A stretch of DNA of 55,051 nucleotides from Pedobacter sp. ASV28 (GTDB taxonomy: Bacteria > Bacteroidota > Bacteroidia > Sphingobacteriales > Sphingobacteriaceae). Below, piece after piece: positions 33,887 to 42,422 of this stretch (positions are counted from its first letter, which is position 1; each line of letters begins with the position of its first letter). Made by a program: the position numbers and the translations under genes. The DNA lies in assembly GCF_016428855.1 (NCBI RefSeq), contig NZ_JAELTN010000037.1:1-55051 (forward strand). The letters run 5' to 3'. The notes beneath the pieces were generated by a model that worked only from the letters and a program-made list of their open reading frames with translations, made no database searches and was not told the DNA's origin.

Positions 33887-36262
33887 CTAAAATTTCAAGT
33901 TCAAGCTCAACAAGAAATTACGTGTAGCTTGTGGGTAAAAGTACTTATATCGACCAAAATCTCCGTTCGATAAATAGGCCCCGCTTCCACCATTTGACTC
34001 ATACCTTACATTAAAAATATTGTTCACCAAAAAGTTTAAGCCTACATTTTTAATACCAGGCAAAGATAGATTATAGGTTAAACGCACATCGTTCACGAAG
34101 AAGGCATCCAAAACCCGATCACTAGCAGAAGTATTATCTAAGTTCTGTTCACCTACATATTTACTGATTAAAGCTATCCCCGCATTTTTATACGAATAAG
34201 CAAATTCATTTGAAGCCACAATTTTTGGGGAGTAAGCAATATTGGTATTGTTATAATCAAAAGTCAACAAATCCCCATCTATGGTATCATCATAAACATA
34301 TTCCGTAAAGTTTTTGATCTTGCTTTGACTTAAGGTAGCCGTTGCCGTCCACGAGAAGTTTTTAACGATCTGCCAACGGGCATCGAATTCTAAACCTATC
34401 CTATAACTGTTTGGCACATTTTGACGGGTTTGCCCTCCTACATCATTTAATTTGCCTGTATTGATAAGCTGATCTTTGTACAACATGGCAAAACCATTTA
34501 TGCCAGCTGTTAGTTTGGCCAATTGAGTTCTATAGCCAAACTCAATATCGGTTAAATTTTCATGTTTGGGACGTGTATTTACATTCGAATCGGTAAAGTC
34601 TCTGCGATTAGGCTCCTTATTCCCCACTGCAACTGAAGCATATACATTGCTCTTGTCCGTTAGGTTATAGGTTAAACCGAATTTGGGGTTAAAAAATTCC
34701 AGACGGGCACGCTGTTGGCCAGGATCTGCATTTTCATCTAGGCCAAAGTAAGAATAGAAAATATTCCGGTACTGCAAATCAGCAAATATATTCAACTGGC
34801 CTAGCTGATAGCTTACTCTACCAAAAATATTGAAATCGCTCTTAAAAGCATCATTATCGTCATACCTATGTCTAATAGAACCACTTCCATTATAATTAGC
34901 AAACTGCGCCCAAATTACTTCATCAAAGTGTTTACCATCATAGCGATTATAAGCTCCGCCCAAAGTAAAATTCAAGTTAGTTTTTGGCGTGTATGTCAAC
35001 GAATAGGTCAATCCATAAAAATCGTTGTCCAACCATAAACGACGCACCAAATCAGATTTAGAGATGGTGGTCCCTCCAATTATAACCGGATCTATCTGAT
35101 AGTCTGACAACGTTCTATCTTTCTTAAACTCTTCATAATAGCCTCTACCATAGGTATAATGCAAAGCTGCATTAGCGACCAATTGCTTCGTAATATTACG
35201 GGTATAAAATAACTGATAGTGATCCTGTTGGTAGTTATCCGTTTGATTATCGTACGTAAAATCGTTATGCCTACGGTTAGTCTGCAACATTTCTTCACTA
35301 ATACCATTCCAAGCTTGATAAGTTTTCTCCGTTCCGCTGAATACATTTAAACGTAAAATATCATTTTTACCATAATAAGCACCCGTTACAAAAAAAGATT
35401 TCAAGTTCGACGAAGCCCTATCTACATAGCCATCAGACTTAATCCTCGACAAACGTGCATCAAAACTAAACTTATTATTAATCAAACCAGTTCCTGCGCT
35501 TACCGTGTTTCTCCAAGTTTCGTACGAACCATAAGTATTATTCAGTTCAGCATAGGCCGAATCCCTACGCGTAGTCGTTTGTATATTTAAACTTGCGCCA
35601 AAGGCTCCTGCCCCGTTGGTAGAAGTTCCTACGCCCCGCTGGATTTGTATATTATCAACAGAAGAAGCCAAATCGGGCAAGTTGATAAAGAAACTACCTT
35701 GGCTTTCCGCATCATTTAAAGGAATGCCATTCAAGGTCACATTGATCCTTGTAGCATCGCTACCCCTTATCCTCAGACCTGTATAGCCGATTCCCGCACC
35801 CGCATCTGAAGTCACCACTACAGAGGGGGTTTGATTCAATAAATAAGGCAAATCCTGACCTTGATTTACCTTCTCTAAATCGGCTCTTGTAAGATTTTTA
35901 TAAGTAAATGCTGCATTTTTGGCAACCCTTGTTGCACTGACCACCACTTCATCTGCCACAAAAGCCAAAGGGCTCAGGGTAAAGTCTGCCGTAACATGAC
36001 CAGAAAGCTGAATATTCTTTTCTTGCGTAGCAAAGCCCAAATAACTCACTACAATCTGATAATTTCCTGCCGGCAAATTGCTAAACTCATAAAGACCTGC
36101 GCTATTGCTGGCTGCCGTAAACAATTTGTTTTTTAACCTGATACTTGCACCAGAAAGTGCCCTACCATTTGTTTCAGTAATTTTTCCTGAAATTTTGAAT
36201 TGAGCCCACGAAAAAACAGGACACAAAACTACAGCTAACGCTGCGATCATTAATTTTTTCAA
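33887..36262 (-). CDS. TonB-dependent outer-membrane receptor, TPP-riboswitch controlled (thiamine uptake)
   Basis: A 791-residue receptor with a signal peptide (1-20, cleaved near SWAQ), a carboxypeptidase-regulatory-like domain (about 22-105, GKITETNGRALSGASIRLKN), a plug domain (about 115-230, with LRIRGSDATRINVTLNGIP and the aromatic/Gly-rich end) and a 22-strand barrel ending in a terminal Phe (SLNLKF). It brings a scarce substrate across the outer membrane using TonB energy. The upstream TPP riboswitch makes thiamine or a thiamine precursor the likely substrate. The transporter and kinase genes immediately upstream would carry it across the inner membrane. Confidence 0.92.
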   Translation of the reverse strand: MKKLMIAALAVVLCPVFSWAQFKISGKITETNGRALSGASIRLKNKLFTAASNSAGLYEFSNLPAGNYQIVVSYLGFATQEKNIQLSGHVTADFTLSPLAFVADEVVVSATRVAKNAAFTYKNLTRADLEKVNQGQDLPYLLNQTPSVVVTSDAGAGIGYTGLRIRGSDATRINVTLNGIPLNDAESQGSFFINLPDLASSVDNIQIQRGVGTSTNGAGAFGASLNIQTTTRRDSAYAELNNTYGSYETWRNTVSAGTGLINNKFSFDARLSRIKSDGYVDRASSNLKSFFVTGAYYGKNDILRLNVFSGTEKTYQAWNGISEEMLQTNRRHNDFTYDNQTDNYQQDHYQLFYTRNITKQLVANAALHYTYGRGYYEEFKKDRTLSDYQIDPVIIGGTTISKSDLVRRLWLDNDFYGLTYSLTYTPKTNLNFTLGGAYNRYDGKHFDEVIWAQFANYNGSGSIRHRYDDNDAFKSDFNIFGRVSYQLGQLNIFADLQYRNIFYSYFGLDENADPGQQRARLEFFNPKFGLTYNLTDKSNVYASVAVGNKEPNRRDFTDSNVNTRPKHENLTDIEFGYRTQLAKLTAGINGFAMLYKDQLINTGKLNDVGGQTRQNVPNSYRIGLEFDARWQIVKNFSWTATATLSQSKIKNFTEYVYDDTIDGDLLTFDYNNTNIAYSPKIVASNEFAYSYKNAGIALISKYVGEQNLDNTSASDRVLDAFFVNDVRLTYNLSLPGIKNVGLNFLVNNIFNVRYESNGGSGAYLSNGDFGRYKYFYPQATRNFLLSLNLKF

Positions 36263-36330
36263 CTTTTTGTTGTTTTTAGTTAAACCTGCCGACAGTAGGG
36301 GTTACTCCCGACTTTAGTTAAACTCCATAA

Positions 36331-36492
36331 ACCATTCCCTACGCCAGCATTATCTGGATCAGGTGCATTTAAGTTTAAGGTTTAAAGTTCAAAGTCTGAG
36401 TTGTTCAAACTTTTTGCTTTTCACTTTTTACTTAAAATGGGTATGTTCTCAGCCTTTATTTGTGTTTTATGCAAAACAAGGCACCCCTTATT
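36331..36492 (-). promoter_or_regulatory. TPP riboswitch (THI element)
   Basis: On the minus strand the conserved THI parts appear in order: AAGGGGTGC near 36489-36481, CTGAGAACATACCC at about 36447-36434, then ACCTGATCCAGATAATGC and TGGCGTAGGGAA ending at 36335. Between aptamer and start codon, CCCCTAC (36301-36295) is complementary to the GTAGGG at the 3' edge of the aptamer (36342-36337), a plausible expression switch. It should lower receptor expression when TPP is high. The P3 arm (about 36448-36480) is long and A+T-rich. Confidence 0.97.
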
Positions 36493-36499
36493 GATGCTA

Positions 36500-36529
36500 C
36501 AAAGGTATTATTTTTTTTGAATAGCCAAA
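36500..36529 (-). promoter_or_regulatory. Promoter of the TPP riboswitch/receptor transcript
   Basis: TTTG (36529-36526), 18 bases, TACCTTTG (36507-36500) on the minus strand match the Bacteroidota -33/-7 consensus. RNA would start near 36493, exactly at the 5' edge of the riboswitch, so the receptor has its own transcript separate from the kinase gene upstream. Confidence 0.85.
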
Positions 36530-36575
36530 CCGTTCCTGTTAATAAGGAGATTTAGCTACGTCTGTTCAGCATCAG

Positions 36576-37115
36576 TTAATCTACGACATTCAGCAGAAAG
36601 TGATCAATTGCAGCAATGGCATTATTAAATCGGTCATCGTCCAGACCCGAAACTACTTGATAATTGGCATTCAATACCTTTAGCTCGCGATGCCAAACCT
36701 CCATAAAATGTTCCCTTTGGTTGGGAAAATCCCTTAATGGGTCATCTTGCCAAGGCAGATCGATATCTAATAGCACATAAAAATCATAGGGCCTTTCTTT
36801 TAGCGCATCTAAAACAACCTGTGGTGTTTCCCCAAAAAAAGCATCACTCCAAATTTTTACGGTAAGAAAAGTGGTGTCGCAGATAATGAAATCTGTTTCT
36901 ACCATAGACAGCACCGATTCCTCTAAAGCCACCTGTCCATGAAACATATTAACCTCATCCTGTAGCGTACAGGCCTCGGTAAGTGCTGCACAATAATATC
37001 TGGCATATTCCGGTACCCAGGCTACTTGATAGTATTTAGCCAATTGCGCAGAAATAGTAGATTTCCCTGTGCTTTCAGGGCCTACAATGGCAATTTTTCT
37101 AATTCTTCTGTTCAC
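36576..37115 (-). CDS. NadR/Ttd14-like AAA-fold nucleoside or vitamin kinase
   Basis: A P-loop kinase, 179 residues if started at GTG 37115. The Walker A is IAIVGPESTGKST just after the start, followed by WVPEYARYYC (the NadR-like 'PEYAR' motif), FIICDTTFLTVKIW (Walker B-like) and the C-terminal DDPLRDFPNQREH. The frame is open to an ATG at 37172, but that would overlap the transporter gene by 74 bases; the GTG has GGAG 11 bases before it and overlaps by 17. NadR-type kinases phosphorylate nicotinamide riboside. Next to a TPP-controlled receptor, a thiamine-trapping role is equally possible. The coupling with PnuC suggests uptake by phosphorylation. Confidence 0.82.
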   Translation of the reverse strand: MNRRIRKIAIVGPESTGKSTISAQLAKYYQVAWVPEYARYYCAALTEACTLQDEVNMFHGQVALEESVLSMVETDFIICDTTFLTVKIWSDAFFGETPQVVLDALKERPYDFYVLLDIDLPWQDDPLRDFPNQREHFMEVWHRELKVLNANYQVVSGLDDDRFNNAIAAIDHFLLNVVD

Positions 37116-37701
37116 GATAAATTTTTCTCCAATCTCTATAGCCCATAGCGGCAATAAAAATATACACCGCATACATTAATCCCGTTGGATATAATCCTTT
37201 AGAGAAATATACACCTACATAAATAATGTCCACAAAAATCCAGATCAACCAATTATGCAATACCCTTCTTGCCAAGAACACCTGGGCTATTAAGCTGCAA
37301 GCTGTACAAAAACTGTCGATAAACGGAAAAGAGGCATCCGTTTGTCTATGCAGGGTGGTACCCAACAATATGGTAAAAATACCAATGGCTATTACTGACC
37401 CAAGCCATTCTTTCCTGCTCATTAAGCTAATTGGTCTTTCCAAACTTGGATCATCTTTTGTCTTACTCCAATAATACCATCCATAAATATTCATGGCAAA
37501 AAAGTAGAATTGCAGCCCCATATCAGCATAAAGCTTACTTTCAAAAAAGATAAAGATATAAATAGATACGCTGACAATTGCAATTGGCCAGTTCCATATG
37601 TTATTTTTCGCAGCGAGCCAAACGCATAAAAGTCCCGTAAAAACACCTGCCCACTCTAAAGCTCCAGTTCCTAAAAAAAACTGCTGTAAACTTTCCTTCA
37701 T
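37099..37701 (-). CDS. PnuC/PnuT-family vitamin transporter
   Basis: A 200-residue membrane protein with about seven hydrophobic helices and the PnuC signatures NNIWNWPIAIVS and KLYADMGLQFYFFAMNIYGW. Members carry nicotinamide riboside (PnuC) or thiamine (PnuT) by facilitated diffusion, trapped by a kinase. The start is taken at ATG 37701 (MKESLQQ), not the upstream GTG at 37722, because a TACTTTTG -7 box at 37734-37727 puts the RNA start near 37720. No THI element precedes this promoter. The adjacent TPP-controlled receptor makes PnuT a good alternative. It overlaps the kinase gene. Confidence 0.87.
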   Translation of the reverse strand: MKESLQQFFLGTGALEWAGVFTGLLCVWLAAKNNIWNWPIAIVSVSIYIFIFFESKLYADMGLQFYFFAMNIYGWYYWSKTKDDPSLERPISLMSRKEWLGSVIAIGIFTILLGTTLHRQTDASFPFIDSFCTACSLIAQVFLARRVLHNWLIWIFVDIIYVGVYFSKGLYPTGLMYAVYIFIAAMGYRDWRKIYREQKN

Positions 37702-37774
37702 CGATAGTATAAGAAGTAACACGTACCAAAAGTATAAAATACTCTTGAGTTTAAACTGGAAAAATAAGGTCTAT

Positions 37775-37810
37775 AAAAAAGAAATCCGGTAGGGAACAAC
37801 CCCTACCGGA
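37775..37810 (-). terminator. Orphan intrinsic terminator upstream of pnuC
   Basis: TCCGGTAGGG (37785-37794) and CCCTACCGGA (37801-37810) form a perfect 10-pair stem with a 6-base loop. Only on the minus strand is it followed by a T-rich run (TTTCTTTTTT). No gene is recognised on the minus strand upstream of it, and it ends before the pnuC promoter. Confidence 0.75.
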
Positions 37811-38440
37811 AAATAAACCAAACAAACTATTTATGAAGAATACCCTCTTTCGAGGATGCTTTAGATCAATTTTTCAAAATTTAATTGATGTCTCAACCAT
37901 CAATCTGTTTTACTAACAATAATAAAACTCTATTTGTTTACTTTTATTACAACATTTTTGCCAATAATTTAAAAAGCCCCATTTCATGACGTTAACATGA
38001 CCTTTTAAGGATAATGAGGGTGTTTAAAGCACACTATCCTATTTTTAGGTCAAGTTAATATTAACATATTATGTTAATTATGGCAGCACATTTTGGCATC
38101 TGGCGTACATGTGATAGCCCTATTTAACAGACAGTGTACAGTAAAACATACATAAATAAAAACCTAAAAACCAATAAGTTAAACAAAAAATCTCATCGCC
38201 ACTCGCCAAATCACTCCTCTTACCTGGCCTGCCACGGGCAATATACCATCTGGCATTATGGCAACCCTTACGGACCTACCATAACCTTCGCTTTTAGCAA
38301 AAAAAGTTTGGTCGGTTTTATAGCATATATAGGCGGTTAAACAGCTTAAGCTCCTTTTACCGAAGATTTATTTATTGATTTGGCTATACTATATCTTCCA
38401 CCAGAATATATTTTAAAATAATCATTAATAAATTAGCTAC
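37811..38440. other. Long intergenic region before carB with A+T-rich palindromes
   Basis: No convincing gene. GTTAATATTAAC (38054-38065) overlaps TTAACATATTATGTTAA (38061-38077), two near-perfect palindromes. A third GTTAAC is at 37991-37996. An inverted pair ATCAATT/AATTGAT spans about 37867-37889. A 68-codon GTG-started frame at 38134-38340 and a 28-codon frame at 37831 look non-coding. No tRNA fold was recognised. Confidence 0.4.
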
Positions 38441-38447
38441 GAAACCG

Positions 38448-38514
38448 TATCTTTGCATCCCGACAGAGATGTTGGGATTTTCGTTTCTATAGCAAGAGGA
38501 ATTCTCCCAGCTAT
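38448..38514 (+). promoter_or_regulatory. carB promoter box and structured leader
   Basis: TATCTTTG at 38448-38455 fits the -7 consensus and predicts RNA from about 38460. The leader then folds into two stem-loops. TCCCGACA/TGTTGGGA (38458-38465 and 38470-38477) has a GAGA tetraloop and one G-U pair. ATAGC/GCTAT (38489-38493 and 38510-38514) has an inner GAG/CTC stem. A T-rich stretch follows the first. The leader to the ATG is about 100 bases, long for this contig. Confidence 0.5.
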
Positions 38515-38558
38515 CGGTCAATTAGACTATCACTTTAGACTTTTTTTTAAAAACCCAC

Positions 38559-41456
38559 ATGCCTAAAGACACTTCCATCAATTCAGTATTAATTATCGGA
38601 TCTGGCCCCATTATTATCGGACAAGCCTGCGAATTTGACTACTCTGGTTCTCAAGCCGCACTTTCTTTAAAAGAAGAAGGAATTAAGGTTTCCATTATTA
38701 ATTCCAATCCAGCCACCATTATGACCGACAAGGTAATTGGTGACCATGTTTATTTAAAACCGCTAACACTCGAGTCGATTGAAGAGATTTTAATTGAACA
38801 CAAAAACAACCCTAATCTACCCACAATTGATGCAGTTCTGCCTACCATGGGTGGACAAACCGCCTTAAACCTTTGTGTTGACGCTGAGGAAAGAGGTTTA
38901 TGGAAAAACCATAATGTAAGAATTATCGGTGTTGATGTTGCTGCGATTGATAAGACTGAAAACAGGGAGTCTTTCCGCCAGTTAATGGTCGACATAGGCG
39001 TTGGCGTAGCTACTTCTAAAATTGCCAACTCATTTTTAGAGGGCAAGGAAGCGGCACAGATCATAGGCTTTCCTTTGGTAATCCGCCCTTCATATACACT
39101 TGGTGGTTCTGGAGGCGGTTTTGTTCACAGAAAAGAAGATTTTGATGCAGCGCTCAAACGTGGATTAGAAGCTTCGCCAACTCATGAAGTTCTCGTAGAA
39201 CAGGCCGTTTTGGGATGGAAAGAGTATGAATTGGAACTGTTGAGAGACAGTAATGATAACGTAATTATCATTTGTTCTATCGAAAACTTTGACCCAATGG
39301 GCATCCACACCGGAGACTCGATCACAGTGGCTCCTGCGATGACATTGTCTGATCGTTGCTACCAAGAGATGCGTAACCAGGCCATTAAAATGATGCGAGC
39401 CATTGGTAATTTCGCTGGTGGTTGCAACGTACAATTCTCGGTCAACCCAGATAACGACGAAATTATTGCCATAGAGATCAATCCTCGTGTATCTCGTTCA
39501 TCAGCGTTAGCAAGTAAGGCAACTGGATATCCGATTGCTAAAATTGCAGCTAAATTGGCTATCGGTTACAATTTAGATGAGATTGAAAATCAAATCACCA
39601 AAACCACTTCGGCTTATTTTGAGCCAACTCTAGACTACGTCATTGTAAAAATACCTCGTTTTAACTTCGATAAATTTAAAGGTGCCAACATGGAGCTTGG
39701 CTTACAGATGAAAGCTGTGGGTGAGGTAATGGGCATTGGCCGCAGCTTTATCGAGGCCTTGCAAAAAGCTTGTCAGAGTTTAGAGATTGGCCGTGCTGGT
39801 ATTGGTTCAGATGGTCGTCAGAAACGTGACATCGAAGAAATTATGTATGGCCTACAGCACCCAAGCTGGAATCGAGTATTCTTGATTAAAGATGCCATGA
39901 GCATGGGCGTACCACTAGAATCTATCCGCAAGGTAACTAGAATTGATAAATGGTTCTTAAATCAAATACAAGAGCTAGTCGCTTTAGAAACCGAACTAAA
40001 ACGTTATTCGTTAACCAACATCCCAAGAGATTTCTTCTTCAACCTGAAGCAGAAAGGTTTCTCTGATATACAAATTGCCTTCATTTTAGGCAATGTAACT
40101 GAAGATGATGTTTACAACCGCCGTAAGGAGCTGAACATTAAAAGAGCTTACAAAATGGTTGACACTTGTGCTGCCGAGTTTGCTGCACAAACACCTTACT
40201 TCTACTCTACCTTTGAAGAAGCTCCTCAACAAATTTCTTTAGTTAGCGGAGAAGTTTTATCTGATGGAGATGAACTTGGCACTAACGAATCTATCGTTTC
40301 CGACAGGAAGAAAGTAATTGTGTTAGGCTCTGGTCCTAACCGTATTGGCCAAGGTATCGAATTTGATTATTCTTGTGTACACGGTTTATTAGCGGCCAAA
40401 GAAAATGGTTTCGAAGCGATCATGATTAACTGTAACCCAGAAACGGTAAGCACAGATTTTAACATGGCCGACAAACTTTATTTCGAGCCTGTTTTCTGGG
40501 AGCATGTTCGTGAAATCATCGACCTTGAAAACCCACTCGGTGTAATTGTTCAATTAGGAGGCCAAACTGCCTTGAAAATGGCCGAGAAGCTACATGAAAA
40601 CAATATCCGCATTATTGGCACTTCGTACGAGGACATGGATATTGCCGAAGACCGTGGTAGTTTCTCCGATTTATTGAAAGAATTAGAGATTCCTTATCCG
40701 AGATACGGTGTTGCTGAAAATGCCGAGGAAGCAATCAAAGTGGCTAACGAAGTAGGCTACCCCGTATTGGTGCGTCCTAGTTATGTATTAGGTGGACAAG
40801 GGATGAGCATCGTCATTAACGACGAAGACTTGGAAAAAGCAGTAGTGAAGTTGTTGGGCGATCTGCCTGGCAACCGCGTATTGATTGACCACTTCTTAGA
40901 TAGGGCAGAAGAAACCGAGTCAGATTCGATTTGTGATGGTACCGATGTACACATTGTTGGTTTAATGGAGCATATTGAGCCTGCAGGTATACACTCGGGA
41001 GATTCAAGTGCTGTACTTCCCCCTTTCAGCTTGTCTGACAAGGTAATTGCCGACATGGAAAACTACTCGAAGAAAATTGCAAAGGCATTAAATGTAATTG
41101 GCTTGTTAAATATTCAATTTGCAGTTAAAGATGATAAAGTATATGTAATTGAGGCCAACCCTCGTGCTTCACGTACGGTACCTTTTATTGCCAAAGCTTA
41201 CGATGTGCCTTACATCAATATTGCAGCTAGAATTATGCTTGGCGTGAACAAGTTAAAAGACTTTAATATCGAGCGTAAGCTAAAAGGATTTGCCATTAAA
41301 GAACCTGTGTTCTCTTATGAAAAGTTCCCTGAAGTGGCCAAAGAATTAGGTCCAGAGATGAAATCAACCGGTGAAGCCATTCGTTTCATCAAAGATTTGG
41401 AAGATCCTTACTTCCGAAAACTGGTTAAAGATAAATCGATGTATTTGTCCAAATAA
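38559..41456 (+). CDS. carB: Carbamoyl-phosphate synthase large subunit, lacking the allosteric domain
   Basis: A 965-residue protein with two ATP-grasp halves. The first starts SVLIIGSGPIIIGQACEFDY (residues 9-28), the second VIVLGSGPNRIGQGIEFDY (about 588). Each half has the INSNPAT or INCNPET loop and the EINPR or EANPR metal site. It makes carbamoyl phosphate from glutamine-derived ammonia, bicarbonate and 2 ATP for pyrimidines and arginine. The chain ends at LVKDKSMYLSK, where E. coli CarB (1073) continues with the MGS-like allosteric domain, so UMP/ornithine control as in E. coli is absent. carA is not adjacent. Single-gene unit with structured leader and terminator. Confidence 0.97.
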   Translation: MPKDTSINSVLIIGSGPIIIGQACEFDYSGSQAALSLKEEGIKVSIINSNPATIMTDKVIGDHVYLKPLTLESIEEILIEHKNNPNLPTIDAVLPTMGGQTALNLCVDAEERGLWKNHNVRIIGVDVAAIDKTENRESFRQLMVDIGVGVATSKIANSFLEGKEAAQIIGFPLVIRPSYTLGGSGGGFVHRKEDFDAALKRGLEASPTHEVLVEQAVLGWKEYELELLRDSNDNVIIICSIENFDPMGIHTGDSITVAPAMTLSDRCYQEMRNQAIKMMRAIGNFAGGCNVQFSVNPDNDEIIAIEINPRVSRSSALASKATGYPIAKIAAKLAIGYNLDEIENQITKTTSAYFEPTLDYVIVKIPRFNFDKFKGANMELGLQMKAVGEVMGIGRSFIEALQKACQSLEIGRAGIGSDGRQKRDIEEIMYGLQHPSWNRVFLIKDAMSMGVPLESIRKVTRIDKWFLNQIQELVALETELKRYSLTNIPRDFFFNLKQKGFSDIQIAFILGNVTEDDVYNRRKELNIKRAYKMVDTCAAEFAAQTPYFYSTFEEAPQQISLVSGEVLSDGDELGTNESIVSDRKKVIVLGSGPNRIGQGIEFDYSCVHGLLAAKENGFEAIMINCNPETVSTDFNMADKLYFEPVFWEHVREIIDLENPLGVIVQLGGQTALKMAEKLHENNIRIIGTSYEDMDIAEDRGSFSDLLKELEIPYPRYGVAENAEEAIKVANEVGYPVLVRPSYVLGGQGMSIVINDEDLEKAVVKLLGDLPGNRVLIDHFLDRAEETESDSICDGTDVHIVGLMEHIEPAGIHSGDSSAVLPPFSLSDKVIADMENYSKKIAKALNVIGLLNIQFAVKDDKVYVIEANPRASRTVPFIAKAYDVPYINIAARIMLGVNKLKDFNIERKLKGFAIKEPVFSYEKFPEVAKELGPEMKSTGEAIRFIKDLEDPYFRKLVKDKSMYLSK

Positions 41457-41504
41457 GCTGAAGGCTTAAAGCAAAGAGCTGAAATAGCATAAAGAATAAA
41501 GACC

Positions 41505-41539
41505 AAGTCCCTCAGCATATTGTTGGGGGACTTTTTTTT
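41505..41539 (+). terminator. Intrinsic terminator after carB
   Basis: AGTCCCTCAGCA (41506-41517) pairs with TGTTGGGGGACT (41521-41532) in a 12-pair stem with two G-U pairs and a TAT loop, followed by eight T. Confidence 0.92.
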
Positions 41540-41727
41540 CATTCGGAGTGAAGTAAGGAATCTAAAAAGTTAGTTATTCCTCTATGCCCTACTTTTTTGA
41601 AGAGCAAAAACAGTAGTGCTATTTAATATATTCCTGCTTTTCGCTTTACTTGCCCATTATTTGGGCTGTATATTCGATCCAATCAGGTCTATTTTACCAC
41701 TGCCTGATGTTCTGATTAAACACAACA

Positions 41728-41865
41728 ATGGTAAAACAAGCATTTAAGACCAAATTAAACGCCAGTTGGAGATGGCAAGTAGCTAAGAAATTTCTTTTAC
41801 CTTACGAAATAGGTCTTGAGGCTCGGAATAGTAGGCACCAACAATCAGCGAAAGCGAAGATTTAA
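41728..41865 (+). CDS. Possible small basic protein (weak)
   Basis: A 45-codon frame starting MVKQAFKTKLNASWRW and ending SAKAKI, rich in Lys and Arg. It lies in the 426-base gap between the carB terminator and the converging hpt gene. No promoter box, ribosome site or family was recognised. It may be chance; the rest of the gap shows nothing else. Confidence 0.2.
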   Translation: MVKQAFKTKLNASWRWQVAKKFLLPYEIGLEARNSRHQQSAKAKI

Positions 41866-41882
41866 TATCTCTGCCCTAAAGC

Positions 41883-42422
41883 CTAAATTGCTCGGTAAAT
41901 ATGGTTAAGGTTTCTGCCCAAACCATCGTAATCTAAGCCATAACCCACCACAAACTCATTAGGAATTTCAAAACCTACATAAGTAAGCTCCTTTATCTCT
42001 TCTTTTAAGGCGGCAGGCTTAAACAGAAGAGTGCAAACCGCAACAGAAGCAGGAAACTGTTCATAAAGCCTACCGAGAATATATTTCATGGTCTGCCCGC
42101 TATCAATAATATCCTCTACAAGAACAACATCCCTATCTTTTAGGTTTTCAGGCATACCTAAAGCATCTTTGATCGTACCTGTACTATTGGTCCCATGATA
42201 GGAAGCCACCTTTATAAATTCCATTTCGCAGGAAATATTTACTTCCTTCATTAAATCGGCCATAAAAAGAAAACTTCCATTTAATACCCCAATGAATATT
42301 GGCCTCTTATTTTCATAGTCCATATTCAGCTGTATACCCATTAATCTGATGCGCTTGTAAATGGTTTCTTGGGTTAAGAGTAGTTCAAACTCCTTTTCAT
42401 GAACAGCTATTCTATTATCCAT
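41883..42422 (-). CDS. hpt: Hypoxanthine phosphoribosyltransferase
   Basis: A 179-residue type I phosphoribosyltransferase. The PRPP-binding motif VVLVEDIIDSGQTM (about 99-112), the early FIGVLNGSFLFMADLM loop and the late VVGYGLDYDGLGRNL (purine and Mg contact) are all present. It salvages hypoxanthine, and probably guanine, to IMP or GMP in the cytosol. Its start overlaps the end of the GT51 gene by 8 bases, so the two are translated from one message. Confidence 0.95.
   Translation of the reverse strand: MDNRIAVHEKEFELLLTQETIYKRIRLMGIQLNMDYENKRPIFIGVLNGSFLFMADLMKEVNISCEMEFIKVASYHGTNSTGTIKDALGMPENLKDRDVVLVEDIIDSGQTMKYILGRLYEQFPASVAVCTLLFKPAALKEEIKELTYVGFEIPNEFVVGYGLDYDGLGRNLNHIYRAI

Noticed and set aside
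38134..38340. 68-codon GTG-started frame before carB
   Set aside because: Low-complexity Lys/Asn start, no promoter box or family; probably chance in A+T-rich DNA, though not fully excluded.
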